Positions 45,726 to 55,564 of a stretch of 64,000 nucleotides of DNA are shown here, one piece after another. The DNA comes from Carposina sasakii. Lineage: Eukaryota > Arthropoda > Insecta > Lepidoptera > Carposinidae. The notes under the pieces are model-generated. The model ran no database searches, was not told the DNA's origin, and worked only from the letters and a program-made list of their open reading frames with translations. The stretch lies in contig CP053160.1 of NCBI GenBank assembly GCA_014607495.2, positions 8,122,001 through 8,186,000 of the forward strand, in the 5' to 3' direction. Position 1 is the first letter of the stretch. Every line of letters begins with the position of its first letter. Both the position numbers and the translations under genes were made by a program.

Positions 45726-47562
45726 AACATTAGTAAGAAATAAAGTGGATACCATTGGCAAAAGTGTCTTGGCCGGCGAGATGAGGTCTTTACAAAATAA
45801 TACATTGAATAATTTTAGTAATTATAATCATCCTACACACTTTTCTAAAATATATAAATCTATACAACTAAAAATAAATCATAATAATCTTTTAATTAGT
45901 AAAGCGGACAAGGGTAATACTTTGGTAATAATGAAGCATGAGGTGTATCATGGTAAGATAATGGAGATCCTCAATACAGATGAATTTCAAATTTTACCAT
46001 TTGATCCAACTAAGAAATTCCATGCACAATTAAAGCAATGTATTACTTCTGCTGAATATATTTTTCCAAAAAATTCTGCTTATTTAAAGGAACGTTATAT
46101 TCCAATGAACCCGGTAACACCATTGTTATATGGTTTACCAAAAATTCATAAAGATAATATACCATTAAGGCCAGTCGTTTCATATATTGGAGCTCCAGCT
46201 TATAAATTAGCAAAATTTCTGAATGACATTATAAAGGAAAAAATTCAATTTACACCCAAATATAGTGTCAATAATAGTCTAAATTTAATAGATAAAATTA
46301 AAAATATTAAATTATCAACAAATTCCAAATTATTTTCTTTAGATGTTGAGAGTTTGTTTACAAATGTTCCTTACAAGGAATGTTTAAATATTATTAAAAC
46401 TTGGTGTGAAAAAGTTAAACTAAATCCAATGGAGGCAGATAATCTTATTACCTTAACTAGACTTTGTATGAGCCAGAATTATTTCTGCTATAATAATACA
46501 TATTACATACAAAAGGATGGTCTTACTATGGGTTCTCCGCTTTCACCTCTTTTAGCCGATATATTTATGGATTGGTTTGAAAATGAATATATTGTTAATA
46601 GTAATAATCATATAAAATATTATTTTAGATATGTTGATGATATCATCTTATGTTGGACAGGCACAGTTAGGCAGTTTCATCTTTTTGTTAACGTCCTTAA
46701 CACAAAACATCCTAAGATTAAATTTAAAATAGAACAAGAAATAAACAATAGTATAAATTTTTTAGATGTAACTATTACTAGATTGGGAGATTATCATGAT
46801 TTTTCAGTTTACCGGAAACCAACACATACAGATGTAACTATTCCAATTGATTCTTTCCATCCATGGCAACATAAGCTTGCGGCATACAAATCAATGATAC
46901 ACAGGTTAGTAACGTTACCGCTTAATAACTTTAATTATGTTAAAGAAATAAATACTATTATACAAATAGCCAGATCAAATGGATATAGTTCACAACTAAT
47001 TTATAACCTAATTGATAAAAAGAAAAACATTTTAGTTAAACAAATGTTGTACCCAAAAATAGAGGAGATTACAAATATTTACACTGGTAGTTTACCATAT
47101 TTTGGCTATATCTCAGAGATGATTGCAAAATCATTGAAAAAACAAAACATCTTGGTGGCTTTTAAGACTTTTAATTCTTTAAATAGATTAATTAACACAA
47201 AACAAATATTACCAATTGATAAAAAATCAGGAGTTTATAGCTTGCACTGTCCTGACTGTAATTCTGTTTATATAGGTCAAACGGGTCGTAACTTCAAGAT
47301 TAGATACCAAGAACATTTGGCAGCTTATAGGAACAATTTCCCTGAAAAATCACATTTTGCCAAACACTTGTTAGTTTTAAATCATAAAATTCCAGATGAC
47401 CACAGTTTTGTTAGTCTGCATACGTGTGAAAAGGGCATTCGTCTATCTATTTTGGAACAGTTGGAGATTTTGAAAGCCAAATATTCTGGTGTAAACCTTT
47501 TAAATGAACAGGTTGAATTTTCGTCTCCGCTATTGAACTCATTGGCTAGAATAAATAAATAA
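45726..47562 (+). CDS. PLE copy B: RT plus GIY-YIG endonuclease frame, N-terminus missing
   Basis: About 612 codons in frame from the truncation point to the stop. The frame continues upstream to 45703 into copy A sequence, so its first eight or so residues are chimeric. The order is the KADKGNTLVIM RT region, YGLPKIHK..PLRPVVSYIG, motif A LFSLDVESLFTNVP, motif B MGSPLSP, motif C YVDD, then GIY-YIG. Few differences from copy C: 46596 region T for G (silent), and LVLNHK where C has LVSNHK. Confidence 0.9.
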
Positions 47563-48163
47563 ACAGTAACCTTAGAATGTAGTGGCTTGTCAATGTCAAT
47601 AACAATTTTTGTTTTTGTGGGCAATGGAATATGTTGTTCCATACATCCTTGTTTTCTTTACTAATTTATCAATATTTTGGTGAATTTTTGAATTTTTTCA
47701 TTTAAATTTAACTAATTCACCCAATACTATTTGGTTTGTGTGCACAAATAGTATATATTTATTTGAAATATAAATAATGGTGGGTAATTATTTATATATT
47801 TTTTAATACTTAGTAGAGGGTAGTTAATTCTGTGTAAGTAATGTGTTGGGTTTTAGAGGTTCATAGTAATTAGTGGTTTACTAATTTACTAATTTCTATA
47901 ATCCTGAGGATGCCACGGTTGTTGGCGAAACATATGTAGATTATTTATCTAGTTTTTGATTTCGGAATGGTGCAATGTATCGTCTTGCATGCTAGGTGCT
48001 CGGGTCTGGTTTCTCATGGCGATTGTAGTTAGTGCAAGTGCCTGTTGTCGCAATTATGAGTTATCAGATCCGAGGGTCAGTGGAGGGTGTAGGGCCCGGT
48101 GGTGGGCGCACCCATAGTGAATGTTTGAACTTCCGAATTGTAACGCCTAATACAATTTCATTT
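47563..48163 (+). repeat. PLE pLTR shared by copies B and C
   Basis: About 600 bp after the ORF stop. Landmarks: 'cagtaaccttagaatgtagt', 'ggtgggtaattatttatata', the hammerhead motif at 47898-47944, the conserved 'gatccgagggtcagtggagg' 'gtgtagggcccggtggtgg' box and the end 'cctaatacaatttcattt'. It matches 50597-51153 base for base in the stretches compared. Confidence 0.85.
47898..47944 (+). ncRNA. Hammerhead-ribozyme-like motif, PLE copy B
   Basis: Stem I ATAATC (47898-47903)/GATTAT (47939-47944), core CTGAGGA (47904-47910, fits CUGANGA), stem II GCC (47912-47914)/GGC (47924-47926), GAAA (47927-47930), short stem III A-C..G-U with loop ATAT, cleavage expected after A47938 (GUA). Hammerheads in PLE pLTRs are established in the literature. 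The extra U at 47911 is non-canonical, so activity is inferred only. Confidence 0.65.
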
Positions 48164-48427
48164 ATAAAACAGTTATGCGTAACAAAGCAGGCGAAATTAT
48201 ACATCAAACTTTTAGAAGCACAGCGCATTGCTAGGCAGAATATCTGGTTTAATTAACAATGTAAGTACCATAAAGTTATTCCAAATTATATTAGTATTCG
48301 TTCTGGGGTAAATAATAGACAATCTAAATTTGCAATTTATAAAGCACAACAAATTTGGCTATCACAAGAAATTAAATATTGGTATTTTACTGCAGATAAT
48401 TTAAAAATACACTTAAAGGTTTTACAC
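48032..48427 (+). pseudogene. PLE copy C: N-terminal ORF region interrupted by one in-frame stop
   Basis: The frame opens at ATG 48032 (or ATG 48056) inside the pLTR and reads RNFRIVTP-like residues, then KQAKLYIKLLEAQRIARQN before TAA at 48254-48256. The same frame then continues without another stop (QCKYHKVIPNYISIRSG, YKAQQIWLSQEIKYWY) into ATG 48428. The PLE N-terminal domain is therefore present but split by a single nonsense codon, or translation normally starts downstream. Confidence 0.65.
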
Positions 48428-50596
48428 ATGGAATTGGCTTTTAAGCTTCATCCAGTTGAGTTTGATCTTTTAGACCAGAAAGCTAGGGACTTTGCCCATT
48501 TTGCAGGTCAGAATAAATTTAATACACAGTCTCAAAAAATTAAACGTTTAATTCATTTAAAATACATTTATGATAAAGGTTCTAATAACATAAGTCCACC
48601 TAACATAAGTACACATAAATTTTATCCAAGAGTTAAAAATCTTTCTGACATTAATTTCTCAAATCAGGAAATGGGGTTGTTGATGAAGGGATTGAAATTT
48701 TGCCCACCAAAAGACATTTCCAACAAATCTTTTGAACGTTTGGCAGTGGACACTGAAATAACATTAGTAAGAAATAAAGTGGATACCATTGGCAAAAGTG
48801 TCTTGGCCGGCGAGATGAGGTCTTTACAAAATAATACATTGAATAATTTTAGTAATTATAATCATCCTACACACTTTTCTAAAATATATAAATCTATACA
48901 ACTAAAAATAAATCATAATAATCTTTTAATTAGTAAAGCGGACAAGGGTAATACTTTGGTAATAATGAAGCATGAGGTGTATCATGGTAAGATAATGGAG
49001 ATCCTCAATACAGATGAATTTCAAATTTTACCATTTGATCCAACTAAGAAATTCCATGCACAATTAAAGCAATGTATTACTTCTGCTGAATATATTTTTC
49101 CAAAAAATTCTGCTTATTTAAAGGAACGTTATATTCCAATGAACCCGGTAACACCATTGTTATATGGTTTACCAAAAATTCATAAAGATAATATACCATT
49201 AAGGCCAGTCGTTTCATATATTGGAGCTCCAGCTTATAAATTAGCAAAATTTCTGAATGACATTATAAAGGAAAAAATTCAATTTACACCCAAATATAGT
49301 GTCAATAATAGTCTAAATTTAATAGATAAAATTAAAAATATTAAATTATCAACAAATTCCAAATTATTTTCTTTAGATGTTGAGAGTTTGTTTACAAATG
49401 TTCCTTACAAGGAATGTTTAAATATTATTAAAACTTGGTGTGAAAAAGTTAAACTAAATCCAATGGAGGCAGATAATCTTATTACCTTAACTAGACTTTG
49501 TATGAGCCAGAATTATTTCTGCTATAATAATACATATTACATACAAAAGGATGGTCTTACTATGGGTTCTCCGCTTTCACCTCTTTTAGCCGATATATTT
49601 ATGGATTGGTTTGAAAATGAATATATTGTGAATAGTAATAATCATATAAAATATTATTTTAGATATGTTGATGATATCATCTTATGTTGGACAGGCACAG
49701 TTAGGCAGTTTCATCTTTTTGTTAACGTCCTTAACACAAAACATCCTAAGATTAAATTTAAAATAGAACAAGAAATAAACAATAGTATAAATTTTTTAGA
49801 TGTAACTATTACTAGATTGGGAGATTATCATGATTTTTCAGTTTACCGGAAACCAACACATACAGATGTAACTATTCCAATTGATTCTTTCCATCCATGG
49901 CAACATAAGCTTGCGGCATACAAATCAATGATACACAGGTTAGTAACGTTACCGCTTAATAACTTTAATTATGTTAAAGAAATAAATACTATTATACAAA
50001 TAGCCAGATCAAATGGATATAGTTCACAACTAATTTATAACCTAATTGATAAAAAGAAAAACATTTTAGTTAAACAAATGTTGTACCCAAAAATAGAGGA
50101 GATTACAAATATTTACACTGGTAGTTTACCATATTTTGGCTATATCTCAGAGATGATTGCAAAATCATTGAAAAAACAAAACATCTTGGTGGCTTTTAAG
50201 ACTTTTAATTCTTTAAATAGATTAATTAACACAAAACAAATATTACCAATTGATAAAAAATCAGGAGTTTATAGCTTGCACTGTCCTGACTGTAATTCTG
50301 TTTATATAGGTCAAACGGGTCGTAACTTCAAGATTAGATACCAAGAACATTTGGCAGCTTATAGGAACAATTTCCCTGAAAAATCACATTTTGCCAAACA
50401 CTTGTTAGTTTCAAATCATAAAATTCCAGATGACCACAGTTTTGTTAGTCTGCATACGTGTGAAAAGGGCATTCGTCTATCTATTTTGGAACAGTTGGAG
50501 ATTTTGAAAGCCAAATATTCTGGTGTAAACCTTTTAAATGAACAGGTTGAATTTTCGTCTCCGCTATTGAACTCATTGGCTAGAATAAATAAATAA
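48428..50596 (+). CDS. Penelope-like retroelement protein: reverse transcriptase with GIY-YIG endonuclease
   Basis: 722 codons. It would copy the element's RNA into DNA after the endonuclease nicks the target. Approximate order: N-terminal region (1-120); RT from about 165 (SKADKGNTLVIM, GLPKIHK, PLRPVVSYIGAPAYKLAKFL); motif A SLDVESLF near 315; motif B GLTMGSPLSPLLADIF near 376; motif C FRYVDD near 412-417, with both catalytic Asp; FLDVTITR near 455; linker; GIY-YIG from about 612 (GVYSLHCPDC, VYIGQTGR, FKIRYQEHL with the catalytic Arg and Glu) to the end. The CPDC pair just inside the GVY motif is typical of Penelope-clade endonucleases. Codon use is AT-rich like the surroundings. The listed start is the first Met after the in-frame stop at 48254; residues upstream probably belong to the original protein. 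All catalytic residues appear intact. Confidence 0.93.
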   Translation: MELAFKLHPVEFDLLDQKARDFAHFAGQNKFNTQSQKIKRLIHLKYIYDKGSNNISPPNISTHKFYPRVKNLSDINFSNQEMGLLMKGLKFCPPKDISNKSFERLAVDTEITLVRNKVDTIGKSVLAGEMRSLQNNTLNNFSNYNHPTHFSKIYKSIQLKINHNNLLISKADKGNTLVIMKHEVYHGKIMEILNTDEFQILPFDPTKKFHAQLKQCITSAEYIFPKNSAYLKERYIPMNPVTPLLYGLPKIHKDNIPLRPVVSYIGAPAYKLAKFLNDIIKEKIQFTPKYSVNNSLNLIDKIKNIKLSTNSKLFSLDVESLFTNVPYKECLNIIKTWCEKVKLNPMEADNLITLTRLCMSQNYFCYNNTYYIQKDGLTMGSPLSPLLADIFMDWFENEYIVNSNNHIKYYFRYVDDIILCWTGTVRQFHLFVNVLNTKHPKIKFKIEQEINNSINFLDVTITRLGDYHDFSVYRKPTHTDVTIPIDSFHPWQHKLAAYKSMIHRLVTLPLNNFNYVKEINTIIQIARSNGYSSQLIYNLIDKKKNILVKQMLYPKIEEITNIYTGSLPYFGYISEMIAKSLKKQNILVAFKTFNSLNRLINTKQILPIDKKSGVYSLHCPDCNSVYIGQTGRNFKIRYQEHLAAYRNNFPEKSHFAKHLLVSNHKIPDDHSFVSLHTCEKGIRLSILEQLEILKAKYSGVNLLNEQVEFSSPLLNSLARINK

Positions 50597-51153
50597 ACAG
50601 TAACCTTAGAATGTAGTGGCTTGTCAATGTCAATAACAATTTTTGTTTTTGTGGGCAATGGAATATGTTGTTCCATACATCCTTGTTTTCTTTACTAATT
50701 TATCAATATTTTGGTGAATTTTTGAATTTTTTCATTTAAATTTAACTAATTCACCCAATACTATTTGGTTTGTGTGCACAAATAGTATATATTTATTTGA
50801 AATATAAATAATGGTGGGTAATTATTTATATATTTTTTAATACTTAGTAGAGGGTAGTTAATTCTGTGTAAGTAATGTGTTGGGTTTTAGAGGTTCATAG
50901 TAATTAGTGGTTTACTAATTTACTAATTTCTATAATCCTGAGGATGCCACGGTTGTTGGCGAAACATATGTAGATTATTTATCTAGTTTTTGATTTCGGA
51001 ATGGTGCAATGTATCGTCTTGCATGCTAGGTGCTCGGGTCTGGTTTCTCATGGCGATTGTAGTTAGTGCAAGTGCCTGTTGTCGCAATTATGAGTTATCA
51101 GATCCGAGGGTCAGTGGAGGGTGTAGGGCCCGGTGGTGGGCGCACCCATAGTG
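50597..51153 (+). repeat. PLE downstream pLTR, copy C
   Basis: Same order as 47563-48115. It stops about 50 bp earlier than the pLTRs of copies A and B, at 'cccatagtga', before an AT microsatellite. Confidence 0.85.
50932..50978 (+). ncRNA. Hammerhead-ribozyme-like motif, PLE copy C
   Basis: Identical to the copy B motif: ATAATC, CTGAGGA (50938-50944), GAAA (50961-50964), GTA before the cleavage point after 50972, GATTAT (50973-50978). Confidence 0.65.
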
Positions 51154-51180
51154 AAAATATATATATATATATATATTATA
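51154..51180. repeat. AT microsatellite at the PLE array edge
   Basis: AAAATATATATA and further TA units, matching AAAATATATATA at 43628-43639 on the other side of the array. Confidence 0.7.
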
Positions 51181-51429
51181 TGTAAACAGGCAGGCAGTTG
51201 AGGCAACTGATTTTGCCTGTATCTGAATGTTCTCTTCTTAGGTTTTTCTATGTTCTTTAATGTGTTTGTCAAGTTTGTTTTTGAAATTATTGACACTTGG
51301 TGCCAAAACCTTATATGCAGCATCTTTATGCTTTTTCTTTCAATATCCATCAATAGTAAAGTACCTAGCCAGCGGAAATTAAACTAGACTTCTGAAAACT
51401 CATTGCATTATAGAGAACTCGAGTTTCAC

Positions 51430-51560
51430 TACATAATTACATACATTATAGTTACGCTCATTATCCTCCAAAGAGGTAGGGTAGAGGTGTGCAAATTATG
51501 CACCCCCTTTACACCGGTTAGTCTAAGTCACACGTGGCAAGGGGTGAGGCTACCGCCATA
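51430..51560 (-). repeat. Dispersed repeat family R5 fragment
   Basis: 'ctcattatcctccaaagagg', 'aattatgcaccccctttaca' and 'cacgtggcaaggggtgaggc'. Confidence 0.45.
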
Positions 51561-52500
51561 ATTACACGACATAATTAAATACCAATATTCATGTTTGAAA
51601 TCCAATTTTCGGCAAATCACGCCTCTCAGAGAAAACTTATTAAGGACTTCTAAAGACCGTTATTACCAGAGAAGTAATTATATTTAACCTTTCTAATTTT
51701 TCACAACACTGACAGCGGGTTCGGGCCGGGGGAAAGTATTTTTCGCCATTATCTCACTCGTAAGTCAAAAACTTCGCATTTCTTCGTTGTCACTTCTGAT
51801 TAAAAACTTTTTGGACGGAAAATTTATTTTATGACTTGTGCGCTTTTTTTGGTATCTTGTGGCTTTATTTACAAGGACAACTCTTAGGGAAATGTTTATA
51901 CGATATCGTAAAAAATCGTCAAAAAGCTTACTACATTTTAATTCTAGAAATATTTTTTTTGTAAAAACCTCGTAAGTGCACATACGCGTAATGGGTATCA
52001 TGTTATTTTTAATCAGCTAATGTGAAACAAAGTCTGCTAGAATTTTAATTCATTAAGGGACGTAGGCGACGCATTCTATTAAGATGTGTCACTCCTATGG
52101 GAATGAAACGCTTTCAGTTATATTGTGTTTTTCATCATAGATAATTATGTGGGTAGATAACGCAAGTGTGCTGTTTATCTTCATCTTCACTACATATTAC
52201 ATAACAAAGTCGCTTCGCGCTGTCTGTCTGTTATGTATGTTTATTTTGATGCGGTTTTTTAATAAAGTGATTCAAAATAAAGGTTTATATGTATAGTTTC
52301 AGCAGTGCACCCGTGCAAAGAAAGGGCGGGTCGCTAGTCTATTGAAGTAATATATCCAGACTGATTCATCAACTCTATTGAAGCTAAAAATGTGTTGTTC
52401 AGATCGTGGCTTCCTTTTGTGGTGTGTAGGTCCACTAATAAAATAAATAAATTTTAAAAAAACATTAATTGTGTCGAGTTATATTGTGTTAAAAAAAAAT
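51561..52500. other. No gene recognised
   Basis: AT-rich. Helitron-like scraps near 52200-52342 ('gtcgcttcgcgctgtctgtc', 'aagggcgggtcgctag'). Confidence 0.4.
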
Positions 52501-52510
52501 TTTTTCTGCA

Positions 52511-52893
52511 GGAAAAGTTGGAAGAGAGCGGGTGTAATTTTCTTATGAAAATCAAAATTTATTTGGAGATGGCTTGCATGTGTCCGTAAAGTGATGTTTT
52601 CTGGTAGATACGACTAAGTTATATTTTGTTTACTTGTGATGTGAATCTTGTGCGTGTGCGTGGTTTTATATGCGGGTAAGCTAAGTAAAACTTTAGTCGG
52701 AATGCGATCTCTTCATGGGCTCATGTACGTTGTTTTTGCAATTCTTTTTGATCTTTACTAGTTTTACACCCATTCTCGAGGATTTTCCCGACGTTTCCAT
52801 TCATCATCATAAATTCAGAATTCATTTACTGAAGACAATGGCTGTATGGGCTTAGTTCCCCTTTCCTTTCCTTCGGGATAAACCAAAAAAAGT
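52511..52893 (+). mobile_element. SINE-like element S6, second copy
   Basis: Matches 44233-44631 along its length, ending 'cttcgggataaaccaaaaaa'. It has a few small indels, for example an extra 'acgactaagtt' region. Confidence 0.7.
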
Positions 52894-52899
52894 GTGGTG

Positions 52900-54160
52900 G
52901 GTGTTAATAATCAAATTTTCAAGCACCCTATTTTTATTATCACTTCCTTACAAAAATGTTTACTACTACTGGTTTCTTTTCTCAATTTCCTAATGCTAGA
53001 GAAGCTAAATTTATCTTATATGGTAAAGCCACGATTTTAGCAACATCGGCTTGTGTTGTCTAGGTTACTATTTTTTACATAGGTACGAAGGCTTAGAATC
53101 GGTACTATGGCGTACTAGCTCTGTATATCATACACATGGTAACAGTTGCCTGTTTGTTCTATGTGCGACCACAGAATACCTGATGATACACAAGCAGAAT
53201 AGAATGGGTAAACTCCGTAGATATATCCCCATCCATCATGTATCAAGACTCACGCTTTATATTCTTAGTGATAATTAATCCCTCGAGGGCTCTCGGATGA
53301 GAGAAGGCAGTATTTTGGCTTTTATAGGATTTTTAATGGTTGAGTGTTATTGAAGTTTCAGTCAATTATTAATAATATTCAATTTCCAACACACATACAT
53401 ACATACAATTACACATATACATATCACACGTGGTAAATGGTGAGCCTATCGCCACTTTTCGAGCAAGAATACTCAATCTAGCTACCGATAATCTGTGGGG
53501 AAAATATGTTGGGAGTCATTCTGAGTAAGGTTCATACACATACATAATGTAAGTACGTACCTATATATCCTCCTGAGACCCTCGGGTATCACCTATGATA
53601 CTATGGATATTTTTTTTTTACACTACCATCTATTGAAATACGTGGCTATAGCTCAGTTTGGTACGATTCGGTCTTACGAAATATTATTTTGAAATTGAAG
53701 GTGCGTGAAAAAACCGACATGGAGTAGGTATTCGAGAAAAGGTAAATATAATTTAATATTGTTTTTATGTATACTTTTGGTTGTAATTATACAATATTAT
53801 TCTATTTATTATTCTTAATATTTATAAAGTTACACTCCTTAATTAATGCAGTTTTATAATTTATTTTTTAAAGAATTTCTTTCTGTATCATAGGTGATAC
53901 TTTGGGCACCCACTACTTAGGGTTTAATTTTTTTTGGGTTAAGAAATGGTGATATTTTGACAAGTTTAATCAACTTGGATAAATCAGCGTGTGAAGATTA
54001 AATGATCAAGATGATAAAGAATTAAATGTGGTACAAAAAAGTCTCAGAGGAAGTACTAGCTCGTTCTTCAGATGATAATGAATGGTAAAACCTACTCCGG
54101 AATAATTTGAATAGTTGAAATTTGGCTTCACTTCGAGGCTAAAAGGGTAAAAGAAGCTCA
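52900..54160. other. No gene recognised
   Basis: A 75-codon frame at 53051-53278 has no recognisable domain. A R5 fragment lies near 53425-53500. The rest is AT-rich. Confidence 0.4.
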
Positions 54161-54177
54161 ATATTTACTTACTAGCT

Positions 54178-54445
54178 GTTGCCCGCGACTTCGTCCGCGT
54201 CAACAAACAGAATAAAATATTTTAAAGTACTTCTGCGTAAATTATATTTTTTGTTTTATTTTCTTGTGGCAGAAGAACATACTGATTTTCTCCGCAACCC
54301 GATCTTGACAACGCGACATATAATTGGCCGTGTGAAAAGCAGTCTTGACGTAAGTCAATTCCAACGTGTTTAAACGTTTGCCCCTGTGATTTATTAATTG
54401 TTACAGCAAAAGATAACTTAACAGGGAATTAAATTCTTTTAAAAT
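54178..54445 (-). pseudogene. Helitron helicase C-terminal remnant
   Basis: The minus strand reads [57 protein letters not shown] and KTKNI. This is the same region as 22177-22430 but a different lineage. A stop lies immediately before FPVKLS, and the rest of the protein is gone. Confidence 0.85.
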
Positions 54446-54447
54446 GT

Positions 54448-54668
54448 TGAATAACTTTTCCTAAGACGGTATTTTCATATCTCTCAAAATTTAGCTGGGC
54501 TGTTAAGGGTTCTGCATCAGGTTATCTAGACCTTCAATTTTATTACGTTATTAGAAAGTGCTTATCATGCTGAGCAACTTTTCCTAAGACGGTATTTTCA
54601 TATCTCTCAAAGTTTAGCTGGGCTGCTAAGGGTTCTGCATCAGGCAGTCTAGACCTTCAATTTTTTTC
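54448..54668. repeat. Tandem duplication inside the Helitron remnant
   Basis: 'aacttttcctaagacggtat', 'agctgggctgttaagggttc' and 'ctagaccttcaattt' occur twice, beginning near 54450 and 54577, about 127 bp apart, with a few changes. Confidence 0.8.
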
Positions 54669-54969
54669 TTTCATATCATTTCTACGTCATTTTATTCTTT
54701 CATACATATTTTTTGGATAACTTGAACCGTTTACGCAGCGCACGCAACGGAAGTCTCCAAAGTTGAATAATTTTCCCCGTTTTTTCCACATTTTCCTCTT
54801 ATTCTTCGTCCCTATTGGTCGCACTGTGATGATATATAGCCTAAAGCCTTCCTCGATAAATGGACTATCCAACACAAAAAGAATTTTTTAATTCGACCCA
54901 GTAGTTCCGGAGATTAGCGCGTTCAATCAAACAAACGAACAAACAAACTCTTCAGCTTTATAATATTAT

Positions 54970-54973
54970 GTAT

Positions 54974-55011
<38 letters not shown>
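54970..55011. repeat. (TA)n microsatellite
   Basis: About 40 bp of TA repeats following TAATATTATGTATAATAATA. Confidence 0.9.
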
Positions 55012-55012
<1 letters not shown>

Positions 55013-55244
55013 TTAGTGTGAAGGGATCCTAAAGCAATGGGTCTAAATGTAGACTAGATCAATGCAGCCAACTAAAGTTCGTTAAATATTCTACTTGTAA
55101 CGTTTTTCTTGTGTTTCAGTGTGATTCGTAATTGTTTTTCTGATTTCCATGCAAAAAATATTAAATTTTATAAGACATATAATGTAGAACATAAGCAAAA
55201 TAATTAAGATTGATATTGTTATGTGATTTACAAGTCTAATCAAA

Positions 55245-55563
55245 TGAAATTGTATTAGGCGTTACAATTCGGAAGTTCAAACATTCACTATGGGTGCGCC
55301 CACCACCGGGCCCTACACCCTCCACTGACCCTCGGATCTGATAACTCATAACTGCGAAAACAGGCACTTGCACTAACTACAATCGCCACGAGAAACCAGA
55401 CCCGAGCACCTAGCATGCAAGACAATACATTGCACTATTCCGAAATCAAAAACTAGATAAATAATCTACATATGTTTCGCCAACAACCGTGGCATCCTCA
55501 GGATTATAGAAATTAGTAAATTAGTAAACCACTAATTATTATGAAACTCTAAAACCCAACACA
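55245..55563 (-). mobile_element. Solo PLE pLTR fragment (copy D)
   Basis: Minus-strand match to the last 320 bp of the pLTR, from 'aaatgaaattgtattaggcg' to 'gaaactctaaaacccaacac'. A few changes from the array copies (for example 'aactgcgaaaacaggcact'). Confidence 0.8.
55461..55507 (-). ncRNA. Hammerhead-ribozyme-like motif, solo pLTR D
   Basis: All core positions conserved with the array copies (CTGAGGA, GAAAC, GTA, 6-bp stem I), although the flanking pLTR carries substitutions. Confidence 0.6.
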
Positions 55564-55564
55564 T

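Larger units (their letters stand above)
43640..45727 (-). mobile_element. Penelope-like element, copy A (inverted, 5'-truncated, with nested insertion)
   Basis: Minus-strand copy that starts inside the RT domain at about 45727 and runs through the endonuclease and the pLTR to about 43640. It is near-identical to copies B and C. A 399-bp SINE-like element at 44233-44631 splits its pLTR, with the 14-bp 'actacattctaagg' on both sides (44219-44232 and 44632-44645). The outer edge abuts AAAATATATATA (43628-43639). Copy A meets copy B head to head at about 45724-45728. Confidence 0.9.
45724..48163 (+). mobile_element. Penelope-like element, copy B (5'-truncated, forward)
   Basis: Begins within the ORF at the codons TLVRNKVDTIG, continues to the ORF stop at 47562 and through a complete pLTR to about 48163, where copy C's ORF leader follows without a gap. 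The head-to-tail join with C is the partial tandem arrangement known for PLEs; B's 3' pLTR also serves as C's upstream pLTR. Confidence 0.9.
48164..51153 (+). mobile_element. Penelope-like element, copy C (nearly full length)
   Basis: ORF leader, 722-codon ORF and a downstream pLTR ending at 'cacccatagtga' (51154), which runs into an AAAATATATATA tract. Together with the upstream pLTR it has the full pLTR-ORF-pLTR layout, about 3.6 kb. Near-identity with A and B indicates recent arrival. Confidence 0.9.
54172..54975 (-). mobile_element. Helitron remnant with helicase fragment
   Basis: The minus strand ends with hairpin CGCGGACGAAGTCGCG, GGCAACAG and CTAG then T (54172-54175). The right side has 'caatcaaacaaacgaacaaa' and 'cagctttataatattatgta'. 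It carries the helicase fragment at 54178-54445, linking this terminus to Rep-Hel transposons. Confidence 0.65.

Noticed and set aside
47382..47642. Minus-strand 86-residue frames at the ends of PLE copies B and C
   Set aside because: Antisense to the endonuclease domain and pLTR; duplicated only because the element is.
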